Counted from the stretch's first letter, positions 11,288-23,459 are shown. The stretch is DNA of 64,000 nucleotides from Stutzerimonas zhaodongensis (GCF_003696365.1 NZ_RFFM01000004.1:62001-126000), one strand, 5' to 3'. Notes: generated by a model from the sequence alone, not told the origin. Program-made: numbers and translations.

Positions 11288-12775
11288 TTATCGAGCGCCC
11301 GCCATTTCTTGCTGAACACTAGCGAAGCTGCGCACCCAAGGCTTGCCCTCTTTCAACGAAGCCGGCATCGCGGCAATCGCTTGCAAAGCAGCCTGGCGAC
11401 TAGCGAAGTTACCGTAAGTCACAACGTACAGAGGCTTGCCCTCGTGTTGCTTGACGAAATAACGGAATCCTTCTCCGTGCTGCTTAACCAACGCCTCGGC
11501 ATTGGCTTGAGTGCGCGTCCCCAGTATCTGCACTAGGTAATTAGCCTTTGGCTGGCCGGCATACCAGTTTGCAGGGGTATTAACAGGCTCCGGTTTCACT
11601 TCCGCCGGCTTGGCCACTGGCTCAGGTGCCTTTGGCTGAGGGGCGGCAGCTGCCGGCCGCTCATTCTTCACGATAGGTGCCGGCACCTCGGCAGGAGGCC
11701 GCGCCGTTACAGGTGACGGCTCCTCAGCGATCATCGGCAAGTCTTCATCAGGTGCGGTCGCATCGTCGGCCTCCGCACCGCCAGCGGCCGCGAGGGGCTC
11801 GCGAATAACTGGCCGATCTGGCTGAACAGTGGGCGCTACTGGAGGCGCATTTTCGGACTGGGACGCAACGGTGCCTCCAGAGTCAAGCGGCAACTGCGTG
11901 GTCGTTGGCGCAACCGGCTCGTCATCGGTATCGCGCATCAACAATGCAACCGCGACGACTAGCACGACCGCAGCCAACGCCAGCAAATGCTTCATTGGCA
12001 GAGGTAGCGCCAAGCCAGCCGACTTCCGTTTACCCTTTGATTGCTGCATCGCATCCAGGAGCTCATCCCGGGCCGCCTGATTGATTGCACCAGGCCATCC
12101 GCCTGACACCTCGTGGATACGTGACAGCTGGTCTTCGGTGAAACTGTCGAGCCCAGCGCCGGCGCCCTCCAGCCGCAACGCCAGGTACTCCCGAGTCTCG
12201 TCTTCCTCATAGGGTTGCAGTGCAATTACATGGAAGCGCTCTTCACCCTCCACTAGCGCCTCCAGCCGCGCAACCAGCGCATGTTCACCGAACAGGAAGA
12301 CATGCGGACGCCCCTCTGGGCTACCCTGGGCTAACCGCAGTAGCGTTTCGACGGCAGCTCCAGTCAGTCGCTCGGCATCGTCTACCAGCAGATAAACTTC
12401 CTGACCGGTTAGCGCCAGTTGAATAATCTGCCCCATGATCGAGTCGAAGTCGGCCCGCTGAATGCCGAGAGCCTGCGCGATCTGCTGCAAAAGAATATTG
12501 GAATCAAGCGTCTCTACAGGAGAAATAACGACGCTTTGAACCGCTTGTTTATTGCTGCTTGCAACAAGAGCTTGGCGCACGAGGGTCTTGCCGCTTCCCT
12601 CCGGCCCCGTGACCACGAGCAGCAACTGACTGTAACGAGCAAGATGATGCAACTGCCCCAGCACTGGTTTGCGCTGCGCTGGAAAAAACTTGAAGCCAGG
12701 CACGCGGGCAGCGAAAGGGTCATGACTGAACCCGTAGTGGTTCAGGAAGGAATCGTCAGCAGACAAACTGGTCAT
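11288..12775 (-). CDS. AAA ATPase with C-terminal SPOR domain (DamX/ExeA-like)
   Basis: A 495-residue inner-membrane protein. The cytoplasmic N-terminus is an ExeA-type AAA ATPase with Walker A GPEGSGKT at residues 57-64 and Walker B-like [12 protein letters not shown] single membrane segment follows around residues 265-285. Then come a long Pro/Ala/Glu-rich periplasmic linker and a SPOR domain from about residue 415 ([18 protein letters not shown]). SPOR domains bind denuded glycan strands at the division septum, so a role in division or envelope machinery is likely. Its ATG overlaps the aroB stop (ATGA). The place between aroB and gltB is the one occupied by DamX-like genes in gammaproteobacteria. 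Confidence 0.85.
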   Translation of the reverse strand: MTSLSADDSFLNHYGFSHDPFAARVPGFKFFPAQRKPVLGQLHHLARYSQLLLVVTGPEGSGKTLVRQALVASSNKQAVQSVVISPVETLDSNILLQQIAQALGIQRADFDSIMGQIIQLALTGQEVYLLVDDAERLTGAAVETLLRLAQGSPEGRPHVFLFGEHALVARLEALVEGEERFHVIALQPYEEDETREYLALRLEGAGAGLDSFTEDQLSRIHEVSGGWPGAINQAARDELLDAMQQSKGKRKSAGLALPLPMKHLLALAAVVLVVAVALLMRDTDDEPVAPTTTQLPLDSGGTVASQSENAPPVAPTVQPDRPVIREPLAAAGGAEADDATAPDEDLPMIAEEPSPVTARPPAEVPAPIVKNERPAAAAPQPKAPEPVAKPAEVKPEPVNTPANWYAGQPKANYLVQILGTRTQANAEALVKQHGEGFRYFVKQHEGKPLYVVTYGNFASRQAALQAIAAMPASLKEGKPWVRSFASVQQEMAGAR

Positions 12776-13887
12776 GGAAATCTCTTAGGTTCTGACTCAC
12801 GCGCAAGCGCGTCGTAATTGGCGTTCAACGTGGCCTCCAATAGCTCCTGAGGAAAGTCGCTAGTAACAGTCGCTTCGCCCAGTCGCTTGAGCAGCACCAA
12901 TCGCAACTGCCCGTCCAACACTTTCTTGTCTACCGCCATGTGACGAAGAAAATCCGCAGCGCACATGTTCGCAGGAGGCACGACGGGCAGCCCAGCACGC
13001 GACAGCAAGCGAACACCTCGATCCCGTTCACTCGCCGTGATCCAGCCTAGCTGCCGTGACATCTCGAGTGCCATGACTGTGCCCGCTGAAACAGCCTCCC
13101 CATGCAGCCACACGCCATAACCCTGATGGGTCTCAATGGCATGGCCAAAAGTATGGCCAAGGTTGAGTGTGGCTCGAATGCCCGACTCGCGCTCGTCCGC
13201 ACCAACCACTCGGGCTTTAGCCTCGCAGGATCGCCGTATGGCCTCGGTAAGGGCTGCCTGATTCAAACCGCGCAGATCGCCAATGTTATCTTCTAGCCAG
13301 CCAAGAAAGGGCTCATCACAGATGAGTCCGTATTTGATGACCTCAGCCAGGCCCGCCGAGAGCTCGCGAGGCGGCAGTGTTGCCAGCGTGGCAGTATCAA
13401 TCAGGACCGCGTTCGGCTGATAAAAAGCCCCGATCATGTTCTTGCCGAGAGGATGATTGATGCCCGTCTTGCCACCTACCGACGAATCGACTTGCGAAAG
13501 AAGGGTTGTAGGAATCTGGATGAAATCTACGCCGCGCTGGTAGCTGGCTGCAGCAAAGCCCGCCATATCTCCGATTACGCCTCCACCCAGCGCGATAACC
13601 GTAGTCTTCCGATCATGCCTAGCGCTCAGTAACGAATCGAAGATCAGCTGCAATGTTTTCCAGTTTTTATGCTCCTCACCATCAGGAAGCACCACGGATG
13701 TGACGGTAAATCCCGCCAGACTTTTGGTCAGCCGTTCGAGATAGAGAGGCGAAACGGTCTCGTTGGTGACGATTGCGACCTGCTTGCCGCGGATGTACCG
13801 GGGCAACAGCTCATCGCTATCAAGCAAGCGCTCGCCAATAAAAATCGGATAGCTGCGCTCGCCAAGATCGACATGAAGAGTCTGCAT
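12772..13887 (-). CDS. aroB: 3-dehydroquinate synthase
   Basis: A 371-residue NAD- and metal-dependent enzyme converting DAHP to 3-dehydroquinate, the second step of the shikimate pathway. The NAD site [18 protein letters not shown] is present, as are [20 protein letters not shown] and the metal ligand Glu/His residues in [18 protein letters not shown] and LHGEAVSAG. It lies 23 bases after aroK and overlaps the AAA/SPOR gene by four, so the three genes probably form one transcript running on from pilMNOPQ. Confidence 0.96.
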   Translation of the reverse strand: MQTLHVDLGERSYPIFIGERLLDSDELLPRYIRGKQVAIVTNETVSPLYLERLTKSLAGFTVTSVVLPDGEEHKNWKTLQLIFDSLLSARHDRKTTVIALGGGVIGDMAGFAAASYQRGVDFIQIPTTLLSQVDSSVGGKTGINHPLGKNMIGAFYQPNAVLIDTATLATLPPRELSAGLAEVIKYGLICDEPFLGWLEDNIGDLRGLNQAALTEAIRRSCEAKARVVGADERESGIRATLNLGHTFGHAIETHQGYGVWLHGEAVSAGTVMALEMSRQLGWITASERDRGVRLLSRAGLPVVPPANMCAADFLRHMAVDKKVLDGQLRLVLLKRLGEATVTSDFPQELLEATLNANYDALARESEPKRFP

Positions 13888-13910
13888 AGGAGCCCCACAG
13901 TAAAAGGGGG

Positions 13911-14456
13911 TTAGGATAGCGCAGATCGAGTCAGGCTTTCACGAGGCGCCAGCGATTGAAGCTGACTCAGAATTTCCTGCACGACAAGACGTGGGGGGCG
14001 TTCATCTGTCTGGATGATGATATCCGCAATATCCCGATAAAGCGGGTCACGCACGGCCATCAAACCAGTGAGGATTTCGCGCGGATTCGGCTTTTGCAAG
14101 AGCGGACGATTACGATCCCGAGAGGTTCGATCAAGCTGCTGCTCGACCGATGTACAGAGATAGATTACGCGCCCGCCAGATCGTAAGACCTGGCGATTAT
14201 CCGGCCTCAACACCGCACCACCACCGGTGGCCAGAACCACGCCGCGCATCGAGCACAACTCTGTGATCGCGACATGCTCCCTTTCGCGGAAACCCTGTTC
14301 ACCCTCGACATCGAATATCAGCGGAATGCTGGCACCGGTCCGCTGCTCGATTTCCTTGTCGGAATCCCGAAACGGAAGCCGAAGCTCCTTAGCGAGCAAA
14401 CGTCCGATGGTGCTTTTACCGGCGCCCATCGGACCTACGAGGATGATGTTTTCCAA
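13911..14456 (-). CDS. aroK: Shikimate kinase
   Basis: A 181-residue P-loop kinase phosphorylating shikimate. Walker [10 protein letters not shown] is at residues 8-16, the shikimate-binding [11 protein letters not shown] follows, and GGGAVLR and the lid Arg-rich segment ([11 protein letters not shown]) are intact. The reading frame needs a TTG start (TTGGAAAAC). No in-frame ATG or GTG precedes the Walker A region. The start lies five bases past the pilQ stop, so translation probably depends on coupling to pilQ. Confidence 0.93.
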   Translation of the reverse strand: MENIILVGPMGAGKSTIGRLLAKELRLPFRDSDKEIEQRTGASIPLIFDVEGEQGFREREHVAITELCSMRGVVLATGGGAVLRPDNRQVLRSGGRVIYLCTSVEQQLDRTSRDRNRPLLQKPNPREILTGLMAVRDPLYRDIADIIIQTDERPPRLVVQEILSQLQSLAPRESLTRSALS

Positions 14457-14461
14457 TGGTT

Positions 14462-16537
14462 TCAGCGGTTTACCGCAATAGCTTGGTGATTAAGAATTCT
14501 AGGCGTTAAGAATATGAGCAGCTCAGATTTCGCGTCAGACACGACGTCACGCTTGAACATACGCCCAAGGTACGGCAGATCGCCCAGGAAGGGAACCTTA
14601 TCAACCGACTTGCTTTGTGTATTAGAGAACACACCACCGATAACGACGGTTTCGCCATCATTGACTAGTATCTTAGCGTTCACTTCATTTTTTCGGATTG
14701 TCGGCGTTCCGTTAACGTCATTGGCAAAATCAGGCTCATCCTTGGTAACCCTAACCTCCATGATGATCCGGTTGTCGGGAGTTATCTGTGGCGTAACCTC
14801 AAGAGAAAGTGCCGCCTCTACAAAGGTGGTCGACGTTGCGCCGCTGGAACTCGCTTCCTGGTAGGGTATTTCAGACCCCTTCAAGATTTTCGCGGTTTCC
14901 TTGTCCGCAGTCATGACCTTCGGCTGAGATACAACCTCGCCGTTTCCGGACTTCTCCATAGCGGAGAGCTCGAGATCCAAAATTAGATTGTTAGTTATAT
15001 ACCCGATGCCAATACCAGACGTTGCGTTCGCCACGCCTAGATCAACAAACGGGACGTTGCCGTTACTTTCTTCGCCGGTATTCCCGCCTTCGTCACCGAA
15101 CTGGTCATTGCCATACACCGCGCCGCGCCCATTTGCGAATAGCTGCGTACCGCCCCAACGAACACCCAAACTTTTATCATAGTTGACGTTAGCCTCTACA
15201 ATGCGGGCCTCAATCATCACTTGCCGGACAGGAATATCGAGCTGCACTACGATTCGGCGCAGTTCGTCCAGGCGCTCCTGAGTCTGATAGGCGATTATAT
15301 TGTTCGTCCGGTCGTCAACAGCGATCGAACCCCGGTCTTCACTCGTACCGTCTTTATTGGCTACTGATTGAAACAAGCTGGCTATATCGGCGGCTTTCGC
15401 ATAGTTGACCTGCACGACTTCACGACGCAACGGAGCAAGCTCTGCGATCTGGCGCTGAGCTTCGAGCTCCTGCCGTTCACGAGCAGCAATCTCATCCGCC
15501 GGCGCTACCAGTAGCACGTTACCCACCTGACGCTTATCGAGCCCCTTGGTCTTCAACACGAGATCTAGCGCCTGATCCCAAGGAACGTTCTGCAAACGCA
15601 GCGTGATATTGCCTTGTACGGTGTCACTGGCAACCAGGTTGAGATCCGTAAAGTCTGCAATCAGCTGCAGCACCGAACGCACATCAATGTCTTGGAAATT
15701 TAGCGAAAGCTTCTCACCGGAATAGGTGAAATGCTCAGCCTTGCGCTTCTCAGCATCCGCTTCGCTCAGCGGCTTGACGCTGATAGTCAGTTTGTCGTCG
15801 GTTTGATAGGCCAGATAGTCGTATCGTCCGGTCGGCTCAATGGAGATGCTTGCGCCATCGGCCTTGCTACTCGAATCGACGAATTTGACCGGCGTCGCGA
15901 AGTCTTGCACATCCAACCGGACACGAAGCGACTCTGGAAGTTGTGTCTTTGCAAAAGAGACGCGGATCTTTCCGCCCTGCTCTTCTATGCTGGGGCTGAT
16001 CGATGGATCCGAAAGCGTAATTACAACGTTGCCCGCACCGTCCTCACCGCGGCGGAAGTCAACGTTGCTGATCGACTTGCCTTGAGAAACTGCAGCAACT
16101 GGCGATACTTTGGGCGCATCGGCGACCGGAGTCGCTACGGCCGCAGTGGACGGCGCGCCAGCCTCACCAAGGACGACGAACAGGTTGTTGCCATCTACCC
16201 GGGTCGAGTACGGCACAAGCGATGTGAGATTCACGATAAGGCGCGTACGCCCCTGAGCCTCTACAACGGTGACACTTCGCGCATTGCCTACCCCGAGCTC
16301 CTGGTTCTTCGAAGCAAGCTTACTAGTGACACCAGGCAGATCCAGCGCAATACGCGCTGGCTGGTCAAGCGTATACCCGCGCGGGGTGGGTACCGGCTCG
16401 TCGAATGCCAGTTTCAGCTCGACGCGGTCGCCCGGAAGCGATGCCACATCCAGTGAGTTCAGGTTTGCAGCCAGAAGCGCAGGCGAGATGAATGCTGCCA
16501 GCATGGACAACCCGAGACGAGAGAGAGAGGTATTCAT
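14462..16537 (-). CDS. pilQ: Type IV pilus secretin
   Basis: A 691-residue outer-membrane channel through which the pilus is extruded. A signal peptide (core [17 protein letters not shown]) is followed by two AMIN domains, an N0-like domain ([20 protein letters not shown]), an N1 domain with [12 protein letters not shown] repeats, and the secretin core with [10 protein letters not shown] and the C-terminal [21 protein letters not shown]. The chosen ATG has GGAAG six bases ahead. Two upstream in-frame ATGs (16585, 16576) would add a polar leader in front of the signal peptide. It closes the pilMNOPQ operon, 51 bases after pilP. Confidence 0.95.
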   Translation of the reverse strand: MNTSLSRLGLSMLAAFISPALLAANLNSLDVASLPGDRVELKLAFDEPVPTPRGYTLDQPARIALDLPGVTSKLASKNQELGVGNARSVTVVEAQGRTRLIVNLTSLVPYSTRVDGNNLFVVLGEAGAPSTAAVATPVADAPKVSPVAAVSQGKSISNVDFRRGEDGAGNVVITLSDPSISPSIEEQGGKIRVSFAKTQLPESLRVRLDVQDFATPVKFVDSSSKADGASISIEPTGRYDYLAYQTDDKLTISVKPLSEADAEKRKAEHFTYSGEKLSLNFQDIDVRSVLQLIADFTDLNLVASDTVQGNITLRLQNVPWDQALDLVLKTKGLDKRQVGNVLLVAPADEIAARERQELEAQRQIAELAPLRREVVQVNYAKAADIASLFQSVANKDGTSEDRGSIAVDDRTNNIIAYQTQERLDELRRIVVQLDIPVRQVMIEARIVEANVNYDKSLGVRWGGTQLFANGRGAVYGNDQFGDEGGNTGEESNGNVPFVDLGVANATSGIGIGYITNNLILDLELSAMEKSGNGEVVSQPKVMTADKETAKILKGSEIPYQEASSSGATSTTFVEAALSLEVTPQITPDNRIIMEVRVTKDEPDFANDVNGTPTIRKNEVNAKILVNDGETVVIGGVFSNTQSKSVDKVPFLGDLPYLGRMFKRDVVSDAKSELLIFLTPRILNHQAIAVNR

Positions 16538-16588
16538 AAAAGGCTTCCGTTGTGCTGACCGGGATAGATTTTCCATATTTGCCATGAC

Positions 16589-17116
16589 TCAAGAGCGCTC
16601 TTTCAAGGTCAGGCTGCGCGGGCGCTCAAGCCACCCACCCTCTCCGTCCGGAACGATTTCCAGCACATCCACTTCGGCTTCGCTGATCTCAACGATTCGG
16701 CCATGGTTGCGCCCCAGATAATCACCGACCTTCACTCGATGAACGCCATCACCGCCTTTGATCAAGGCGTACTTACCAGCGCCATTGGTCAATGTACCGA
16801 CCATGACGAAATTTTCTATGTTGAACTCTTCGAGAAACTGCTTGATACGAGCCTCGTCGGGACGAACATCTTTTGAACCCCTTTGTCGCTGAGTCAGATC
16901 TATCTTCATCGGCGGCTGGAAAGGATGGCGTAGCGATGCTGCGCTATAGGTAAATGCCTCGTAGGGCAGAAACGACGGGAGAGGCTCGATCGAACCCTTC
17001 GGCTTGGCTCGCTCCTCATCCATGTAAGCGCGCAAATCGTCGAAATCGGTCGCGCCACCGCATCCTGATAAAAGGGCCAAGCCTAGGCCAAGCGTAACGA
17101 GTCGGGTCTTATTCAT
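16589..17116 (-). CDS. pilP: Type IV pilus lipoprotein PilP
   Basis: A 175-residue inner-membrane-anchored lipoprotein with lipobox LLSGC and acylated Cys19. Its flexible N-terminus binds the PilN/PilO pair. The C-terminal beta-sandwich (MVGTLTNGAGKYALIKGGDGVHRVKVGDYLG in part) contacts PilQ and links the inner and outer membrane parts of the pilus machine. Its start overlaps the pilO stop by four bases (ATGA). Length and motifs are typical. Confidence 0.94.
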   Translation of the reverse strand: MNKTRLVTLGLGLALLSGCGGATDFDDLRAYMDEERAKPKGSIEPLPSFLPYEAFTYSAASLRHPFQPPMKIDLTQRQRGSKDVRPDEARIKQFLEEFNIENFVMVGTLTNGAGKYALIKGGDGVHRVKVGDYLGRNHGRIVEISEAEVDVLEIVPDGEGGWLERPRSLTLKERS

Positions 17117-17736
17117 TTCTGCAGCCCCTTATCGTTGTAGCGATAGGTCTTGGCCAGGATGTTCATATGAAGCTTGGAAGAGGAATCCTTACTCTGCGGC
17201 TTTATTTCGAAGTCGTGCAGGGTCACGATTCGCGGCAGGCTCGACACGCCGCTTACGAACGTCGCTAGATCGTGATACGCGCCAACCACTTTGATCTGAA
17301 TAGGCAACTCGATATAGAACTGCTGTGTCACTTCCGGCTGCAGTTTGATTTCCTCGAATTCCAGCCCGCTGCCCAGACCGGTGCGGGTGATATCCTCGAG
17401 CAGACCGGGCACTTCAGTGTCGCTAGGCAACTGGCGCAACAGGGCACCGAAGGATGCCTCCATCTCGACCATCTGCGCTTTGTACGACTCGAGGTTTGCA
17501 GCCTGAAATGCCTTCGATGAGAATTGCTGCTTCAGATTAGCCTCTTCCGCTGCCTGCTGATCGAGGCTAGCTTGCAAGTCACTGAGATAGAAGTAATACC
17601 CCCCCCCAAGCAGCAGAGCCATCAACAGCATTCCCGCGATGACCTTCACTGCCGCGGGCCATGACCCCAAGTTGTTCATGTCCAGATCGGACAAGTCGAT
17701 GCTGCGGAGGCTCTCCATAGAGTTCGACAAACTCAT
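17113..17736 (-). CDS. pilO: Type IV pilus alignment protein PilO
   Basis: A 207-residue bitopic inner-membrane protein with one membrane helix around residues 28-50 (VIAGMLLMALLLGGGYYFYL), a coiled-coil stretch, and a periplasmic ferredoxin-like domain that pairs with PilN. It overlaps pilN and pilP by four bases on each side. The three consecutive Gly codons of the helix are all GGG, forming a run of nine G (complement of 17599-17607) that could slip during replication. The frame is intact here. Confidence 0.94.
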   Translation of the reverse strand: MSLSNSMESLRSIDLSDLDMNNLGSWPAAVKVIAGMLLMALLLGGGYYFYLSDLQASLDQQAAEEANLKQQFSSKAFQAANLESYKAQMVEMEASFGALLRQLPSDTEVPGLLEDITRTGLGSGLEFEEIKLQPEVTQQFYIELPIQIKVVGAYHDLATFVSGVSSLPRIVTLHDFEIKPQSKDSSSKLHMNILAKTYRYNDKGLQK

Positions 17737-18304
17737 GGCCTTTCTCCTTCAGCGGCAGCCGTCGGCTGTGTCTGTTGCACTGTCAGCTGAAACACGTTTT
17801 CTTGTTCAACCGCACCAGCGGTGATCGCTTTCACTTCGTTCAGGTTGGGCGCATCGAGCCACTCTGATCCATCAAGGTTACGCATCAGGTTTGAGACCCG
17901 GTTGTTGGACTCAGCACCGCCGACAATCGCGATGTTCTTACCAGTCATTTTCAGCTCTGTGAAATACACACCATCAGGAAGCGTTCGTACCAGCTGATCG
18001 AAAACTCGCCCAATGATTGGGCGGTTGCCCTGCAGGTCTTGAATGATCTTCATCCGTTCCAGCAATTGCTGCCGACGCTCTCTCAATTCCTTTATCTCAA
18101 CGATCCTTGCATCCAGAACGGCGATTTCCTTACGAATGAAATCGTTACGAGCGTTCTGCCGCTCGATGGCATGAGTGAAGTATTGATCCGCGAGAAACAA
18201 CAGCCCCACTGCAATGACGGCCACGCCTGCAAGTGATACGAGAAAACGCTGCTTGCGCTCTTCCCGCAGCTGCTCGCGCCAGGGTAATAGGTTGATACGA
18301 GCCA

Positions 18305-18305
<1 letters not shown>
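17733..18305 (-). CDS. pilN: Type IV pilus assembly protein PilN
   Basis: A 190-residue inner-membrane protein. The N-terminal ARINLLPWREQLREERKQ is the short cytoplasmic tail that docks into PilM (INLLPW is the conserved motif). A membrane helix spans about residues 22-42, and a periplasmic coiled coil and globular domain dimerise with PilO. The pilM stop and pilN start share one base (TAATG). Confidence 0.95.
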
Positions 18306-19384
<1,079 letters not shown>

Positions 19385-19474
19385 TTATCCGCTACTTACG
19401 GATTAATTATGTATGTCCGCATTAGATAACAGCCTTGACAGAAGCGCAAATGGCTCCCCAGCAAAAAAACCGCT

Positions 19475-19480
19475 TATAAT
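19475..19480 (+). promoter_or_regulatory. Possible -10 element for ponA
   Basis: A perfect TATAAT lies 73 bases before the ponA ATG, in the 183-base gap between divergent pilM and ponA. No good -35 sits at 17 bases. A TTGACA occurs at 19435-19440 but is 34 bases away, so the pairing is uncertain. Confidence 0.35.
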
Positions 19481-19552
19481 GTGAACCGTTTTTCCTTTCA
19501 GCATCGTCTGCCGCAACAACCTCATTTCCCACCCTGGATATAACGAACCCCA

Positions 19553-22000
19553 ATGCGTTTTCTGAAGTTTTTTTTGTGGTCGTGCCTGACTATTTTCTGC
19601 GGACTTCTACTTAGTCTCAGTGGGGCCTATCTCTATCTGAGCCCGAACCTGCCATCGGTAGATTCGTTGCGCAGCATTCAGCTTCAGATCCCGCTGCGCA
19701 TCTACAGCAATGATGACAAGCTCATTGCCGAGTACGGAGAGATGCGCAGGAATCCCATCGCATTCACAGACATACCCGAGGATTTCATAGCCGCGCTGCT
19801 GGCCGCCGAGGACGACAATTTCGCCAATCATTATGGCGTCGAAGTCTCCAGCCTGATGCGCGCTGCCACGCAAATATTGAAAAGCGGACATATTCAGACC
19901 GGTGGCAGCACTATCACTATGCAGGTTGCGAAGAATTACTTCCTGACTAGCGAACGGAGCTTTTCCCGCAAGATCAATGAAATTCTGCTCGCCCTTCAGA
20001 TCGAGAGGGAGCTGAGCAAGGACGAGATCCTCGAGCTCTACGTCAACAAGATATATCTGGGCAATCGCGCATACGGTATCGAGGCAGCAGCGCATGTTTA
20101 CTATGGCAAATCCATACGCGAACTGAATCTGGCGCAGATGGCCATGATCGCCGGACTCCCGAAAGCCCCCTCCGCTTTTAATCCACTGGCCAATCCGCAG
20201 CGGGCTAAAGAACGGCGAGACTGGATCCTTGGAAGAATGTATCGCCTGGGAAGGATCGATGAGGCACGTTATCAGCAAGCGCTGGCGGAGCTTGTGGACG
20301 CGTCCTATCACGGCTCGTCACCCGAACTCGATGCGCCTTACATCGCCGAGATGGCCCGTGCCGAATTGGTGGGCCGGTTCGGCAGTGCTGCATACACCGA
20401 TGGCTTCCGCGTCCGTACTACGGTCACGAGCGACCGTCAGATCGCAGCTAATGAGGCGCTCGCTCTAGGCCTGATCGAGTACGACCAACGTCACGGTTAC
20501 CGCGGCCCGGAAGGCCACATGAGCACCACTGACCGTGCAGCCTGGCTCAAAGAACTTGGAAACTACCGTGGCCAGGGCAATCTTGCCCCAGCGGTGGTCA
20601 GTGCAGTTTCCAATGACGCGATCAAGGCATTGCTTCGTGACGGCAGCGAACACAGCGTCAGCTGGGACAGCATGAAATGGGCCAGGCCACACATCAATAC
20701 CAACAGCCTGGGCCCACAACCGAAAGCGCCGTCAGACGTCGTCAAACCGGGAGATGTGATACGCGTACAAGCTGTAGGTGAGGAATTCCGTTTCGCTCAG
20801 GTGCCGCAAGCACAAGGAGCACTGGTATCCCTCGACCCGCACGACGGATCGATCGAAGCGCTAAGCGGCGGGTTTTCCTTCGGGCAAAGCAATTACAACC
20901 GTGCCATTCAGGCTAAACGCCAGCCAGGCTCAAGCTTCAAACCTTTCATTTACAGCGCAGCGCTAGACGCTGGGTATACGCCCGCCACCCTCGTTAACGA
21001 CTCTCCAATCGTGTTCATCGAACAAGGTCAGGATCGAATCTGGCGCCCAAAAAACGACAACAATACTTTCTTGGGCCCTATCCGCCTGCGTGAAGCGCTG
21101 TACAAATCGCGCAACCTGGTTTCGATCCGCCTGCTGCAGACCCTCGGCATTCCGCATACGCTCGAATACATAAAGCGCTTTGGATTCAAGTCCGAAGACC
21201 TGCCACCGAATCTGTCGTTAGCATTGGGAACAGCAACACTGACGCCAATGGAAATCGCGACCGGCTGGACAGCATTCGCAAATGGCGGCTACAAAATCGA
21301 GCCCTACTTGATCGAGCGAATCGAGGATCGGGACGGGAAAGTGATCTTCACAGCTAATCCCGCGCGGGTGCCAGAGCGGACAGCGGCGAGCGCAGAGACT
21401 CCCGATGAAGGCGAAGCAGCTGCCGTCAGCTACGCACAGAACGACACGGCGCTCATCGACCATTCTGCACCGGACGCTGAGCGCAGGTACGCCGAGCAGA
21501 TCATTGATGAGCGTACCGCCTACATCATGACCAGTATGCTGCAGGACGTGATCAAACGCGGCACGGGCAGGAAAGCCCTATCCATGGGGCGCGGTGACCT
21601 CGCTGGCAAGACAGGTACTACCAACGAGTCCAAGGACAGCTGGTTCTCCGGCTATAACGCCGACATGGTAACCACGGTATGGGCAGGGTTCGACCAACCC
21701 CAAAGCCTGGGTAGACGAGAGTATGGCGGGACCGTAGCGCTCCCGATCTGGATGAAATACATGAGCGCGGTGCTCGACGGAGCACCCGAGCATGCGCCTG
21801 CAGAACCGGAGGGAATCCTCACGTTACGCATAGATCCCAGGACCGGCCGCGCGGCAGCGCCTGGCACCCCTGACGCCTACTTTGAAGTCTTCCGAAGCGA
21901 AGATTCACCGCCCAGCATGGACGGTGAGATGACACCAGGCTCGGTCTTGCCGGACAGCCCGTTGCCTGAGTCCGAAGCCGCACCGATGGATCTGTTCTAA
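19553..22000 (+). CDS. ponA: Penicillin-binding protein 1A (bifunctional peptidoglycan synthase)
   Basis: An 815-residue class A PBP. After an N-terminal membrane anchor (residues about 7-29) comes the GT51 glycosyltransferase domain with the catalytic Glu in AAEDDNFANHYGVE and GGSTITMQVAKNY. The OB-like insert of PBP1A follows, then the transpeptidase with SSFK (PGSSFKPFIYS), SRN (YKSRNLVS) and KTGTT. It builds and crosslinks cell-wall glycan. Transcribed away from pilM, it ends at two hairpins shared with maeB. Confidence 0.95.
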   Translation: MRFLKFFLWSCLTIFCGLLLSLSGAYLYLSPNLPSVDSLRSIQLQIPLRIYSNDDKLIAEYGEMRRNPIAFTDIPEDFIAALLAAEDDNFANHYGVEVSSLMRAATQILKSGHIQTGGSTITMQVAKNYFLTSERSFSRKINEILLALQIERELSKDEILELYVNKIYLGNRAYGIEAAAHVYYGKSIRELNLAQMAMIAGLPKAPSAFNPLANPQRAKERRDWILGRMYRLGRIDEARYQQALAELVDASYHGSSPELDAPYIAEMARAELVGRFGSAAYTDGFRVRTTVTSDRQIAANEALALGLIEYDQRHGYRGPEGHMSTTDRAAWLKELGNYRGQGNLAPAVVSAVSNDAIKALLRDGSEHSVSWDSMKWARPHINTNSLGPQPKAPSDVVKPGDVIRVQAVGEEFRFAQVPQAQGALVSLDPHDGSIEALSGGFSFGQSNYNRAIQAKRQPGSSFKPFIYSAALDAGYTPATLVNDSPIVFIEQGQDRIWRPKNDNNTFLGPIRLREALYKSRNLVSIRLLQTLGIPHTLEYIKRFGFKSEDLPPNLSLALGTATLTPMEIATGWTAFANGGYKIEPYLIERIEDRDGKVIFTANPARVPERTAASAETPDEGEAAAVSYAQNDTALIDHSAPDAERRYAEQIIDERTAYIMTSMLQDVIKRGTGRKALSMGRGDLAGKTGTTNESKDSWFSGYNADMVTTVWAGFDQPQSLGRREYGGTVALPIWMKYMSAVLDGAPEHAPAEPEGILTLRIDPRTGRAAAPGTPDAYFEVFRSEDSPPSMDGEMTPGSVLPDSPLPESEAAPMDLF

Positions 22001-22093
22001 ACGACTCCAGCGCCATCTATACAGGGTATGAAGTTCGCCCTGGCGACCTGAGCTCGGTTTTCCATGCCCAGCTCGGTAATAAGTAGTTCGACT

Positions 22094-22116
22094 GAACACC
22101 CGAGGTGTTCTTTCCC
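22094..22116 (+). terminator. Weak hairpin after ponA
   Basis: The stem GAACACC / GGTGTTC with loop CGA is followed by TTTCCC. It is short, but its position 94 bases after the ponA stop and ahead of the stronger shared terminator suggests a tandem arrangement. Confidence 0.45.
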
Positions 22117-22124
22117 TATATATG

Positions 22125-22153
22125 AAAAACCCCAGCAATGGCTGGGGTTTTTT
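22125..22153. terminator. Bidirectional terminator between ponA and maeB
   Basis: The stem AACCCCAGC / GCTGGGGTT is flanked by A-run and T-run on both sides. It lies between convergent ponA and the malic enzyme gene. Confidence 0.88.
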
Positions 22154-22190
22154 ATATCCAGCGCCCGCGATTGCCGGGCGACGGTTTCAA

Positions 22191-23459
22191 TCAACCGTTG
22201 AATACGTCGTCGACCGACTTCAGTGGGTAGTTGGAGGGGTACGGCAAGGTCGCTACTCCACTTTCGATCGCAGCCTTAGCCACAGCATCGGACACCAGCG
22301 TAATCAGGCGCGGATCCATAGGCTTAGGAATGATGTACTCACGACCGAACTCCAGGTTGTCCACACCATACGCCGCCGCCACTTCTGCCGGCACAGGAAG
22401 CTTGGCCAGCTCGCGTAGCGCCTCCGCTGCCGCAATTTTCATCTCTTCATTGATGCGTTTGGCGCGTACGTCCAATGCGCCACGGAAGATGAAAGGGAAG
22501 CCCAGCACGTTGTTGACCTGGTTCGGGTAATCCGAGCGACCAGTCGCCATGATCACATCGGAGCGCGTCGCGTGCGCCAGTTCCGGGCTGATTTCCGGAT
22601 CGGGGTTGGAGCAGGCGAATACCACCGGGTTTGCCGCCATACGCTTGAGTCCTTCAGCGCTCAACAGGTTAGCTCCCGACAGGCCGACGAACACATCTGC
22701 TCCATCAAGCGCGTCATCCAGTGTGCGCTTGTCCGTCTCGTGGGCAAATACCGCTTTGTACTGGTTCAGATCATCGCGACCGGCATGAATGACGCCCTTG
22801 CGATCGATCATGAAAATATTCTCGATCTTCGCGCCCATGCTCACCAGCAACTTCATGCAGGAGGTGGCCGCAGCGCCCGCGCCGAGGCAAACGATCTTCG
22901 CCTGCTCCAGCGTCTTTCCAGCGATCTCCAAGGCATTCAACATCCCCGCCGCGGTCACGATGGCAGTACCGTGCTGATCATCGTGAAACACAGGTATGTC
23001 ACATTGCTCGATGAGTGCCCGCTCGATCTCGAAGCACTCAGGCGCTTTGATGTCTTCGAGATTGATGCCACCAAAAGTAATGGAAATGCGCTTGACCGTA
23101 TCAATGAAGGCTTGAGGGCTTTCGGCATCCACTTCGATATCGAATACGTCGACCCCGGCGAAGCGCTTGAACAGGACGCCCTTGCCTTCCATAACCGGCT
23201 TGGACGCCAGAGGCCCAAGATTGCCTAGACCCAGAATGGCAGTGCCATCTGAAATCACCGCAACCAGATTGCCCTTACCGGTGTATCGGTACGCAAGCTC
23301 GGGGTCGCGCGCGATCTCCCGCACCGGCTCCGCTACGCCCGGACTGTAGGCCAACGACAGATCGCGAGCGGTGGAGGTTGGCTTGGTCAACTCGACGCTC
23401 AGCTTTCCCGGACGGGGCTGGGAGTGATAGTCGAGAGCGGCAGTTTTCAGGTCAGTCAT
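22191..23459 (-). CDS. maeB: Malic enzyme, NADP-type, short form
   Basis: A 422-residue enzyme that oxidatively decarboxylates malate to pyruvate, supplying NADPH. The malic N-terminal domain ([16 protein letters not shown], then the metal/substrate segment [13 protein letters not shown]) is followed by the NAD(P)-binding domain with [15 protein letters not shown]. It lacks the C-terminal phosphotransacetylase-like domain of E. coli MaeB, as is normal for the pseudomonad short form. NADP preference is a family inference. Between its start and the nuclease gene lie 169 bases holding its promoter region, with no gene. Confidence 0.92.
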   Translation of the reverse strand: MTDLKTAALDYHSQPRPGKLSVELTKPTSTARDLSLAYSPGVAEPVREIARDPELAYRYTGKGNLVAVISDGTAILGLGNLGPLASKPVMEGKGVLFKRFAGVDVFDIEVDAESPQAFIDTVKRISITFGGINLEDIKAPECFEIERALIEQCDIPVFHDDQHGTAIVTAAGMLNALEIAGKTLEQAKIVCLGAGAAATSCMKLLVSMGAKIENIFMIDRKGVIHAGRDDLNQYKAVFAHETDKRTLDDALDGADVFVGLSGANLLSAEGLKRMAANPVVFACSNPDPEISPELAHATRSDVIMATGRSDYPNQVNNVLGFPFIFRGALDVRAKRINEEMKIAAAEALRELAKLPVPAEVAAAYGVDNLEFGREYIIPKPMDPRLITLVSDAVAKAAIESGVATLPYPSNYPLKSVDDVFNG

